A stretch of DNA of 26,003 bases, from positions 1 to 26,003 of IMG/VR virus record IMGVR_UViG_3300020205_000095. One strand, given 5' to 3'. Shown here in pieces: positions 17,181-24,700 of this stretch. Under the pieces are notes generated by a model, which was not told the DNA's origin, searched no databases, and saw only the letters and a program-made list of their open reading frames with translations. Within the stretch, counting starts at the first letter, position 1. The number at the start of each line of letters is the position of its first letter. Origin of the DNA: a virus. Position numbers and translations under genes: made by a program.

Positions 17181-17204
17181 GCGGGTAGTTTTTACGCTAC
17201 CCGC
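17181..17204 (-). terminator. Rho-independent terminator after the major capsid gene
   Basis: Minus strand GCGGGTAG and CTACCCGC pair perfectly over 8 bp around an 8-base A-rich loop, followed by TTTATTCTTTTC. It lies 22 bases after the capsid stop codon and separates the highly expressed capsid gene from the connector cluster. Confidence 0.88.
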
Positions 17205-17226
17205 CATATTACTTATTGGTTAAATC

Positions 17227-18378
17227 TTAGGAATCAGCACTATCTGAGTCGACATAAGCGACTGCATCTAGCTCTTCCCATTGGATACCAAAGCGAACGA
17301 ATACTGTGTATTCGATTGTGTCCTTCTTTGCACGATATTCACGATTTACTGTGATATCACGTTGGAAGCCCCATACACGGTTCTGAGGGAATGTCAAGTC
17401 GACATATCCTGCAGGGTAATAAGGAACTTCAAGAACATCTACACCAAGCACACGGGTTGTGCGTGTATTGCCAAGTGTTTGTGCAGTTCCATCAAGAAAT
17501 TCTTGACGGTTTGCTTGTGTGCTACCAGTGCGATCTGAGAAAGCTGCTGAAATAGCGTCTGCTAGTGTTCCGTTGTTACGGACAATACCAGCGAATGCAT
17601 CAGTTCCTGCGTAGAACTTAAGGTTTGACTTAAGTGCACGATACTTGCGTGGCATTGCTAAAAGCAAGCCCTGCATTACTGATGTTGTGTAGTTATCGTC
17701 TGTAACTGTTGCAGCATATTCGTGAGCATCGTTTCCGACTGTTCCACGAGTTTGCTTTACGAATCCAGGCATAATTGAAAGGAATGCGTCTGCACCTGAA
17801 CCTACACCATTAATGGCAAGGTCTTCGATGTCGTTAGCAAATGCATTAGTCATCAAGCGAACTAGATGATCTTCAAGTGCTCCGCCTTCAATATTGTCTT
17901 CAAGTGCTTCAGTAGAGACTTCCCAGTCAAGACGAATCTTTTTGGTTGTCAATTCTACCTTTGTGAATGTTGCACCTGCGTTTGTGTAGTCTGGTGCTCC
18001 TTGAGCAGCAGCACGGATTACACGCTCTCCAACGTTGACCTTTTCGATCTCCATTGTGTTAGCACGCATTGTAACTCTACGACCATCTTTAGCGAGAACT
18101 GTTGCATCCCACACATAGTCGATGAAGCGACGAGCTTGTTCTGGTGCTAGAATACCACCTGCTGCGCCTGTTGGGTTAACTGCGTTTGCTCCAGTTGTTG
18201 AACCGAAAGCTGCAGTTGCTGTGTTACCGAGTTGTGATCCTACAGACGCTGCTGCAGAGTCCAAACCAGTTGCGCTACCAACACCACCAGATACGAAACC
18301 GCCTTGAGAGTTAATCTCATTGCCTGCTCCGCCTGATCCAGGGTAGTTCTTTTCTAGATTGTTATTTTGTTCCGACAT
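17227..18378 (-). CDS. Major capsid protein, HK97 fold (383 aa)
   Basis: Builds the icosahedral shell. I start it at ATG 18378 (MSEQNNNLEKNYPG), eight bases after a perfect AGGAGG; an in-frame GTG nine bases upstream lies inside that Shine-Dalgarno and is rejected. Residues ~15-72 are Gly/Ala/Ser/Thr-rich low complexity. The folded part begins near ILAPEQARRFIDYVWDATVL and continues with ANTMEIEKVNVGERV (N-arm/E-loop region), TTKKIRLDWEVSTEALEDNI, a helix LEDHLVRLMTNAFANDIEDL (spine-helix type) and a C-terminal strand block ending RFGIQWEELDAVAYVDSD. Order (portal, protease/scaffold, capsid) supports it fully. Its G+C content is higher than that of neighbours (24 of 60 bases at 17281-17340), fitting high expression, and a terminator follows. 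Whether the protease trims the Gly-rich N-terminus cannot be told. Confidence 0.93.
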   Translation of the reverse strand: MSEQNNNLEKNYPGSGGAGNEINSQGGFVSGGVGSATGLDSAAASVGSQLGNTATAAFGSTTGANAVNPTGAAGGILAPEQARRFIDYVWDATVLAKDGRRVTMRANTMEIEKVNVGERVIRAAAQGAPDYTNAGATFTKVELTTKKIRLDWEVSTEALEDNIEGGALEDHLVRLMTNAFANDIEDLAINGVGSGADAFLSIMPGFVKQTRGTVGNDAHEYAATVTDDNYTTSVMQGLLLAMPRKYRALKSNLKFYAGTDAFAGIVRNNGTLADAISAAFSDRTGSTQANRQEFLDGTAQTLGNTRTTRVLGVDVLEVPYYPAGYVDLTFPQNRVWGFQRDITVNREYRAKKDTIEYTVFVRFGIQWEELDAVAYVDSDSADS

Positions 18379-18406
18379 ATTGTTCACCTCCTAGTGATTT
18401 TATATC

Positions 18407-18967
18407 TTAGTTGAATAGGTCGGTTGATTTGAGGAAACGACCGCCCCATAGGGATTTTTGGGCCTTGGTAGGCTCAAACTGCACGATCTCGCCTAGATCG
18501 CCAGACTTGCGGAAAGCGGTATCTTGCTCTACGGCATCTACTCGCTTACCAAACTCATTAAAGACACCCTTAACATTGTTAACTTCTCCAGATACGGCTT
18601 TAACCTCACCAGATACAGTGTCAATAGATTTACTTAGTGCAGCAATTTGGTCATGTAGTGACTTTACTGTTGCTGCAAGATCGCCAAAGGCATTTGTAAG
18701 AGAATTCTTGATTTCAGTAACTGCCTCAACAATTACTTCATCAGATTTAGTTACATCATTTACGTCTGCAACCTTTTCTCCCTCTTCTGATTTTTCAATA
18801 GAAGAATCTGCACTACCATCATCTGATTTAGCAACTGCAAGTTCTTCAACTGCTGCTGCTTCCTCAACGACTGCAATAGCTTCTTGAGCTACTACTGGTT
18901 GTGCCTCTGGAGCGACCTGAACATCTTCAACTACAGTATCTAATACTGCTCCTGTTGCTTCTGTCAT
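18407..18967 (-). CDS. Nested scaffold protein from internal start (186 aa)
   Basis: In-frame ATG at 18967, codon 254 of the protease gene, preceded by AAAGGAGGT with eight bases between GGAGG and ATG; this is among the strongest ribosome binding sites in the window, better than that of the parent gene. The product (MTEATGAVLDTVVEDV...) would contain only the acidic segment, the coiled coil and the LWGGRF C-terminus, that is, a complete scaffold without protease. The arrangement parallels lambda C/Nu3, where scaffold is made from an internal start inside the protease gene. The start signal is seen directly; the product and its function are inference. Confidence 0.7.
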   Translation of the reverse strand: MTEATGAVLDTVVEDVQVAPEAQPVVAQEAIAVVEEAAAVEELAVAKSDDGSADSSIEKSEEGEKVADVNDVTKSDEVIVEAVTEIKNSLTNAFGDLAATVKSLHDQIAALSKSIDTVSGEVKAVSGEVNNVKGVFNEFGKRVDAVEQDTAFRKSGDLGEIVQFEPTKAQKSLWGGRFLKSTDLFN

Positions 18968-19726
18968 AGGACTAACCTCCTTTGTAATCTTAATTGTGCT
19001 AATGCCTTTGGCACTATCAACTAAGAACTTTATCATATTTACTTTTTCGTTATCATTCTTTTCAACAAACCCTATATTTTGCATTTGCTTTTGTGTTACT
19101 GGATGCATTGCTATTTCGGAATCTGAAACCATAACCATTCCTGTTTCTGCATCATAAAAAATATTTTCTGTCTCAACTTTTGAAAGCATTCCGTCAATCA
19201 CATTATGACCATCTTTCTTCTCTATAGAAACAATATTGGCAAATTGATTTGCTGGAGAATCTACCAAAGATAATTCAAAAAGATCATAATCTTTAATTAC
19301 ACGGATTGTCTTATCCATATCTTCATTGTAGGCATCATCCCAAGACTTAATGTTTCCACCAATTGAGAAACCTGTGTATGTTCCGTCTAATACTTTTTCC
19401 CAGGCATTTTGGGCACCCTTTGAAACGTATGCAGATACATAAACTCCGCTATAAAACTTCTTATCATTTGGATCAAAGTATCTATCTTCTTTAAATGAGA
19501 CTATCTTTCCAACTGCTGATGGTTGGTGCATTTCTCTTAGATTCCCACGGAAATTCTTAAATGCTTCAATACTTGATTCGGTTGTTACAATGTCACCTTG
19601 CTTATCAATATTGTCAAGGGTAGCAAAACCTGACACCATACGGCGTTCAATATCTACTTTTCCAATAGGCATTGAAAGACGAACATTGTCGCCATCAGTT
19701 ACCCAATGTCCTTTATTTATATTCAT
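18407..19726 (-). CDS. HK97-family prohead protease fused to scaffold domain (439 aa)
   Basis: Residues ~15-165 are an S78-type prohead protease: RMVSGFATLDNIDKQGDIV, catalytic His in LREMHQPSAVGK (H67) and catalytic Ser in LFELSLVDSPANQ (S153), matching the family's His...E-S-L-V pattern. It cleaves scaffold and capsid during maturation. After a ~90-residue linker the protein becomes acidic and Ala/Val/Glu-rich (~254-330), then a coiled coil (~330-415, with DTVSGEVKAVSGEVNNVKG) and ends KSLWGGRFLKSTDLFN; this looks like a scaffold. An internal ATG at codon 254 has a perfect ribosome binding site, so free scaffold is probably made too. The gene's own start has no Shine-Dalgarno but an extended -10 nine bases upstream, predicting a near-leaderless mRNA. 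Lies between portal and major capsid. Confidence 0.9.
   Translation of the reverse strand: MNINKGHWVTDGDNVRLSMPIGKVDIERRMVSGFATLDNIDKQGDIVTTESSIEAFKNFRGNLREMHQPSAVGKIVSFKEDRYFDPNDKKFYSGVYVSAYVSKGAQNAWEKVLDGTYTGFSIGGNIKSWDDAYNEDMDKTIRVIKDYDLFELSLVDSPANQFANIVSIEKKDGHNVIDGMLSKVETENIFYDAETGMVMVSDSEIAMHPVTQKQMQNIGFVEKNDNEKVNMIKFLVDSAKGISTIKITKEVSPMTEATGAVLDTVVEDVQVAPEAQPVVAQEAIAVVEEAAAVEELAVAKSDDGSADSSIEKSEEGEKVADVNDVTKSDEVIVEAVTEIKNSLTNAFGDLAATVKSLHDQIAALSKSIDTVSGEVKAVSGEVNNVKGVFNEFGKRVDAVEQDTAFRKSGDLGEIVQFEPTKAQKSLWGGRFLKSTDLFN
18975..18983 (-). promoter_or_regulatory. Internal Shine-Dalgarno for the nested scaffold
   Basis: Minus strand AAAGGAGGT inside the protease/scaffold gene, followed eight bases after GGAGG by an in-frame ATG. 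Nothing in the encoded protein (TKEVSP) demands this exact nine-base string, so it is likely kept for translation initiation. Confidence 0.75.
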
Positions 19727-19735
19727 AGCTTATCT

Positions 19736-19744
19736 ATTATACCA
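19736..19744 (-). promoter_or_regulatory. Extended -10 for the protease/scaffold gene, near-leaderless
   Basis: Minus strand reads TGGTATAAT, with the ATG at 19726 nine bases beyond the -10, giving a predicted leader of about three bases. No Shine-Dalgarno occupies the gap. It lies between the portal stop and the protease start. Confidence 0.6.
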
Positions 19745-19758
19745 AACATTTTCAACAT

Positions 19759-19775
19759 ATCTCAATTACTGAGAT
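19759..19775 (-). other. Small perfect inverted repeat over the portal stop codon
   Basis: ATCTCA and TGAGAT flank a five-base spacer, and the portal stop codon lies within the repeat. No T-run follows, so it is not a standard terminator. It could weaken read-through, protect a 3' end or be a small operator before the adjacent promoter; it may also be chance. Confidence 0.35.
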
Positions 19776-21364
19776 GCTCTCCCTTCGCCCTGTGCATTTC
19801 TTCCAGAAACAGTTGTAGTAGAGTCTGAATTATTATTTGTTCTTTCAGAATCACGTTGCCTGTTACCTGCAAGATTTGCTGCTGCGTCAGTTGCCTGACG
19901 TGCAGACATTACAAAAGGCTCATCCCCATCTGCTCTTTGTGGAAGATCTAGTTTAATTCTAGCCTCATTTGGAGTCATAACTTGAGTCTTAACGTAACGT
20001 TCAAGAATTTGTGATTGAGCAATCTCATCAGTTAGAGTGAATTCATTAAACTTAAGCTCAAGAATATCCGTCTTTTCTTTAATAATCTTATTTACTACCT
20101 TGGCAATATGGCTTTGTGCTGGACGGCAAACTTGTTCTTTAAATGTTCTATCTTGGGAAATAGCTGCAGCAACGCCAGAGCTTTCAGATCCACCAATTTT
20201 AGACATAGGCATCTGATGGGCAATAAAAATATCATCACGATTTTGTTTACGATACTCTTTAAATGAACCGTCTTGAATGCCATTTTCAACAGCTTCCATC
20301 TTAAACTCAACTTTGTTTTGATCGGTATCCCCAGGAAGAGGAATGTAGAGAGTTCTATGTGACTGAGATTTTAAACCAGTTTGAAGGAATCTAAACATCT
20401 TATCCTCACCGTCAGAAGATAACTTTGCGCCTTTAAGAGTTACAACATATCTTGGAACTGCTTTGTTTTCAAAATAATCAATGTTGTATTGAGATGCAAG
20501 TTGATCACCGATCAAGGACGGAAGGGCAGCAATAATGTCTGGAATTCCATAGTATGTGTTTAATGGAGAATATTCTTTATAATGAATGATTTCATTTGGA
20601 CGAGCATCTGCTGTCATTGGATTTGGATTTTTAGCCCCAAAATTTCTAAAGTAAACTACGGAGTTTCCAATAATTTGAACAAAGCCATCGTGAAGACGAC
20701 GCACACGAACTGTGGTTGCTGGAATGTGGCCAAGATATCCAATTTCTCCAGTTATTGTTCTTCCTATTTCTAGGAATCCATTTCCTGTAGCTTGAACATC
20801 TGTGTAAAACTTTTCCATTGTTTTTGTAAATGAATCATCATCGTTTAGATCTTCTATCCAGTCTTTAAGCTCAAGCTTCATTCTTTCAATTCTACGACGA
20901 GCACGATCAACTGCTGCCTGGTCATCATTCATTTCAAACCTAAGCATTGTTTTATCTGCTAATTCAAATGAATATCCAAGGCCAACAACGTTTTCTACCT
21001 TTGCATCAATAGCAGCATGATTGGCAAAAGATGTATCATAAAAGTTAGCTAATTCATACATGTTGTATGGTGGAGTAATAACATCAAACAAACCATAACC
21101 ATTACGATATACCGTTCCAGGATTAATAGCTTTTGAAGAAGCATCTACCCCTGTTGGTGTTGCATTAGCTGAATCTAGATATGCATTTGTTGCAGTATTA
21201 ATTGCCTTTGTTACATTCCGTGCAGTTTTTCTGCGGAAGTTTTGATTAAGACCTGAATAGTCTTTTAAATTATCCCAAGATTTATTAAATGGATCTTGAG
21301 AAGCAAAAATGTTTTCATCTTTTTCTTGAGTGTTGAGTCCAACACTTACATATTCATTATTCAT
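19766..21364 (-). CDS. Portal protein (532 aa)
   Basis: Dodecameric channel for DNA packaging and docking site of the neck. I start it at ATG 21364 (MNNEYVSVGLNTQEK), which overlaps the stop of the upstream gene by a few bases; in-frame ATGs at 21373 and 21418 exist, but the extra N-terminus at 21418 would lie deep in the upstream gene. The portal core is recognisable: YELANFYDTSFANHAAIDAK near 103-122, TGNGFLEIGRTITGEIGYLG near 193-212, then NEIIHYKEYSPLNTYYGIPD and IAALPSLIGDQLASQYNIDY near 257-297, the wing/stem helices of PBSX/SPP1-like portals. The last ~40 residues are Ser/Thr/Asn/Arg-rich and probably disordered. Immediately followed by protease/scaffold and capsid genes. No terminase gene lies within the window upstream, so that part of the packaging module is elsewhere. 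Confidence 0.92.
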   Translation of the reverse strand: MNNEYVSVGLNTQEKDENIFASQDPFNKSWDNLKDYSGLNQNFRRKTARNVTKAINTATNAYLDSANATPTGVDASSKAINPGTVYRNGYGLFDVITPPYNMYELANFYDTSFANHAAIDAKVENVVGLGYSFELADKTMLRFEMNDDQAAVDRARRRIERMKLELKDWIEDLNDDDSFTKTMEKFYTDVQATGNGFLEIGRTITGEIGYLGHIPATTVRVRRLHDGFVQIIGNSVVYFRNFGAKNPNPMTADARPNEIIHYKEYSPLNTYYGIPDIIAALPSLIGDQLASQYNIDYFENKAVPRYVVTLKGAKLSSDGEDKMFRFLQTGLKSQSHRTLYIPLPGDTDQNKVEFKMEAVENGIQDGSFKEYRKQNRDDIFIAHQMPMSKIGGSESSGVAAAISQDRTFKEQVCRPAQSHIAKVVNKIIKEKTDILELKFNEFTLTDEIAQSQILERYVKTQVMTPNEARIKLDLPQRADGDEPFVMSARQATDAAANLAGNRQRDSERTNNNSDSTTTVSGRNAQGEGRASQ

Positions 21365-21728
21365 CGCTACCATACTTATCATAAGTTTGTCGTGCTGCAA
21401 CCCAAGCTCCATGATCATTCATAGAAGGGATTAAGCCATTTTTCATTCTATCTAGTTGTTCTGAATACTCTTCTTCACTAATTCTGGTAAGTCCTGGAAC
21501 AAAAACACACTTTCCTTCCCCATCATCACCGTAGTGCATTGCAACCTTTTTTAATTCTGATATTTTAGATATATCTCCACGCATTGATTCTATATTTAGA
21601 ATGCTTCCTTCGCCATCTGTAAACCAAGAACCATTAGACTTTTTGTATACGTAAAGACCCCAATTGTAGTCTTTTTCAATTACTTTGCGTCGGACATTGC
21701 CAACTTTTTTAAGAATCTCATTATCCAT
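21357..21728 (-). CDS. Hypothetical protein upstream of the portal (123 aa)
   Basis: I do not recognise this family with confidence. The protein is small and polar, with a basic N-terminus (LKKVGNVRRKVIEKD), an aromatic strand-like part (WGLYVYKKSNGSWFTDGEG), a Gly/Asp turn (HYGDDGEGKCVFVPG), and a C-terminal helical part (SEEEYSEQLDRMKNG, AWVAARQTYDKYGSDE). Two in-frame ATGs exist; I chose 21728 because the -10 element ends at 21736, so transcription from it would begin just one base before this ATG and after the ATG at 21734. The stop overlaps the portal start, suggesting coupling with the portal. It may assist packaging or connect to the portal, but only position suggests this. Confidence 0.7.
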   Translation of the reverse strand: MDNEILKKVGNVRRKVIEKDYNWGLYVYKKSNGSWFTDGEGSILNIESMRGDISKISELKKVAMHYGDDGEGKCVFVPGLTRISEEEYSEQLDRMKNGLIPSMNDHGAWVAARQTYDKYGSDE

Positions 21729-21735
21729 AACCATA

Positions 21736-21744
21736 AGTATAGCA
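21736..21744 (-). promoter_or_regulatory. Extended -10 for the pre-portal gene, predicted leaderless
   Basis: Minus strand reads TGCTATACT, one mismatch from the consensus. The chosen ATG at 21728 is seven bases beyond it, so the mRNA would start at or one base before the ATG. It would drive the portal as well. Confidence 0.55.
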
Positions 21745-21746
21745 TA

Positions 21747-24700
21747 TTAGACAGGAACCTTGACAGATGTCTGCCAAGATGTGTCTGTATAGATTTTTAT
21801 CTTATCTGCATCAAAAATCATTCCTTCTGAGTCATCAATAATAATCTTATTAGTTCCAAGGTAGGTTTTATAAACAGCATCGGGGTTTACACCATATAAG
21901 CTGGAGGTTCCAATTACTAAAACGCCCTGCCAAGTAAAGTTGTTTATCCAGTATTGCCAGTTAAAGTTAGTTATACCATCAGTCTTAACCTTTAGCCAAG
22001 GTCTAACCAGTGTGCTTTGGATCTGTTGCAAGTTGTTGGCTTGATAATATCCAACGTTATTAAATAGCATTGGTCCAGTTAAATTAATTCCCCCTAGATA
22101 TAGGTCAAGATTTAGGGCATTAGAAAATGCTATTCCAAGAACCCCCCACTCTTTAACAGTTATGACTGGCTCTCTAACTAATGATCCATTCCAAAAATAT
22201 GACAACCCATTGAAGTCTAAGCCAGTGTTTTGGCTTTTTGCATAGATTCTTGCTCTATTTCCTTTTTCGCTATCCGCAACCATATAAAATTTAATCTTAT
22301 CGTTTTTATAATTAATCTCAAATAACTCAGTTGGAACTAGTGGAAAATTTTCTTCATCATATCTCATCCAAAGCTGTGCAGCACTGACACGATAATTTGA
22401 TGCTAATTCTTGATTTATTGGAACAGCAATACCCCTACTTATCTGTTTATCAAATTCACCACGAACCTGTATTCCACTTTTTCTATCTAAGTATAAATAT
22501 GGTGTGCTTCCTTTATATATACTAAATGGATTTTTAGATTTATAGTCATAATATATTCCAGATCGTTTATACGGAAATAGGTTAAGTCCAAAACGAGTTC
22601 CAATTGGATTAAAAGAATTTTCACTTAGTGCTTGTGAAGCAAACTCTAGCCTGCTAAGTTTAATTGGCTTTGTTAGCGTATTCCTTAAATTAAACTCTAA
22701 ATGAAATACAACAGCTAAATCATTAAAATCAACAGTTTTTGTGGGGTATATTAAAGTGTTATCAATAATTTCAAATTTAGTATTAGCCCACTGTGCATGT
22801 TCATCCATGTCTATTATTTTATTACTTTTTGGAGTTTCTGTTATAGTAAAAGAATCTTGTAAAGCATTTGCTCCGTCAGCAACATACTGGAATGTTAGAT
22901 AGCTTCTAATTGAAGCACTTGTTGTATCATATTCATAATATTTTGCAGATTTTTGTAGCATGTCTTCATAGTCTGCCCAGCCAGTATATAATATATTACC
23001 TAGTTGCTCATATGTTTTTTGAACTGGATTTTTATATTCATTCTTTAAATCAGAATAAGTCCAGTTTTCTACAATTGATTCTGACTCTAACAATTTATCT
23101 GGGGAAGGGTATCCAATATTAAATTGTAAAAAATCTAAATCATAAAACTCATTGCCAACATCATTTGTTACAAATTGTGCAAAGTATGACAAAGGTAAAT
23201 AATCTTGCCAGTATCCAGATACTCCAATATCCAAAAAGAATTTATCATATGCTTCTGTTGGTAGTAATGTATAGCTTGCTGTGTGATTAATTAATTCTGT
23301 AGAAGTTTCTGCAGTTGTTCCGCTTTCTGATAAATCATCAAACAATACAAAACCAGATTCGTCAAAGTAATTTTCTATTTCAGCTGCATTAGATGCAGTA
23401 GATAGTCCAACAGAATAAATTTTACCAGTAAACGTATTTTCTTCTCCTTCATCTCCTCCCACATATAGCTTTAATGAATTTTGAGTTCCAAAAAAGGATG
23501 AAAGGTTTTCTCCAAATTTATTTGTTATTGTTTCAAGGTTTATGCCTACCGAAAACAACTGGCCTGATTGAAGATTGGCCGTTGTGTAAAGTAACTCTTC
23601 TACTCCGTTAGAACTTAAAACATATTTAATCAAATCTTCTTCTTGTCTAATAATAAAAAAATCACCATTTATAGAGTTATATATTTTAAGAAGTGTTTGT
23701 GGCTGTATTGTTCCAGATTCTGGCCCAATATCAGTTGTATTAAAAACTGCATAGACAGACCTAACCTGATCTTTTAAAAGATTGAATTGTGGAAAATTAA
23801 AATAACATTGTTTTGAATTCCAAGTATTATTTGGTCTAAATGTAATAAACTTGTTTGGCACTGTAAGCCCAGAAGCAACCTCTTGGATTTCTTGATTATC
23901 TAAATAAAGCTCATTTAATGTTTTTGATCCTGTTGAAATTTCGGGTAGTGAATATTCTGGAGTTGTTAATACCGTAGACGTTGTAACTAAATTATCAAAG
24001 GCCCCCTGTTGCCATTGTGCAAAACCTGGATAGTTATAGTTAGCCGTATAATCTGCAAATGGATAATCTATAAATGCAGAAGTTCCTCCGTAAGCAGAGT
24101 TAATTCCTTCAGGAGAAAGAACTCCTTGGCCATAGACCCATCGTCTTTTAGCAACCGTTATTGGAACTTGGTATGAATATATGGCAACACAATCTATTTC
24201 TATTGGAGAAACATTTTCATATGCATAAAAACCAAGCCAATCTTGTGAATCTCCATTAACAATTTCACTTGGCAATTCCATATTAGCAGTATCTATTGTT
24301 AAAGATATTACTTCTTCACCATTCAGTATCATTGTTGCAGAATTATTAATTATACGAATTTGAATAAGCATTGGCCTTACCCATTCGCCAACAAAATGCG
24401 AAGCAAAACTATCACCAAGAACTAAAGTTAAAAATCCAGACTCTACATAAAGTCCATTAGATCCAACAATTGGACCAAATATTCTTTTAGGCTCTACTGT
24501 ATCAGAATTTATTCTTGCCCAAAACTCTACGGTATATTCTTTATATCTTCCAACTTCATTTAAAAATCCTTTACCAGGAACTATTAAAGAAGGCTTCCCA
24601 GATGTATTAGGTATTAGTTTTGTAACTCCTGATGCACCATAGACTAAAGGTATACTAGTATTTTTTGCAAGCAAAGCATTATTGTTTACTAAGTAATATC

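Noticed and set aside
18379-18387. GTG at 18387 as capsid start
   Set aside because: The GTG lies within the AGGAGGTG Shine-Dalgarno itself; the ATG nine bases later has ideal spacing.
18399-18404. TATAAA before the major capsid gene as a promoter
   Set aside because: It lacks the TGN extension and a -35, and A/T strings are frequent here. The capsid gene may instead be transcribed from the protease promoter; left uncalled.
21365-21418. Longer portal N-terminus from ATG 21418
   Set aside because: It would overlap the upstream gene by 62 bases, has no ribosome binding site, and the extra residues do not look like portal sequence; ATG 21364 gives a short start-stop overlap typical of this cluster. 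ATG 21373 remains possible.
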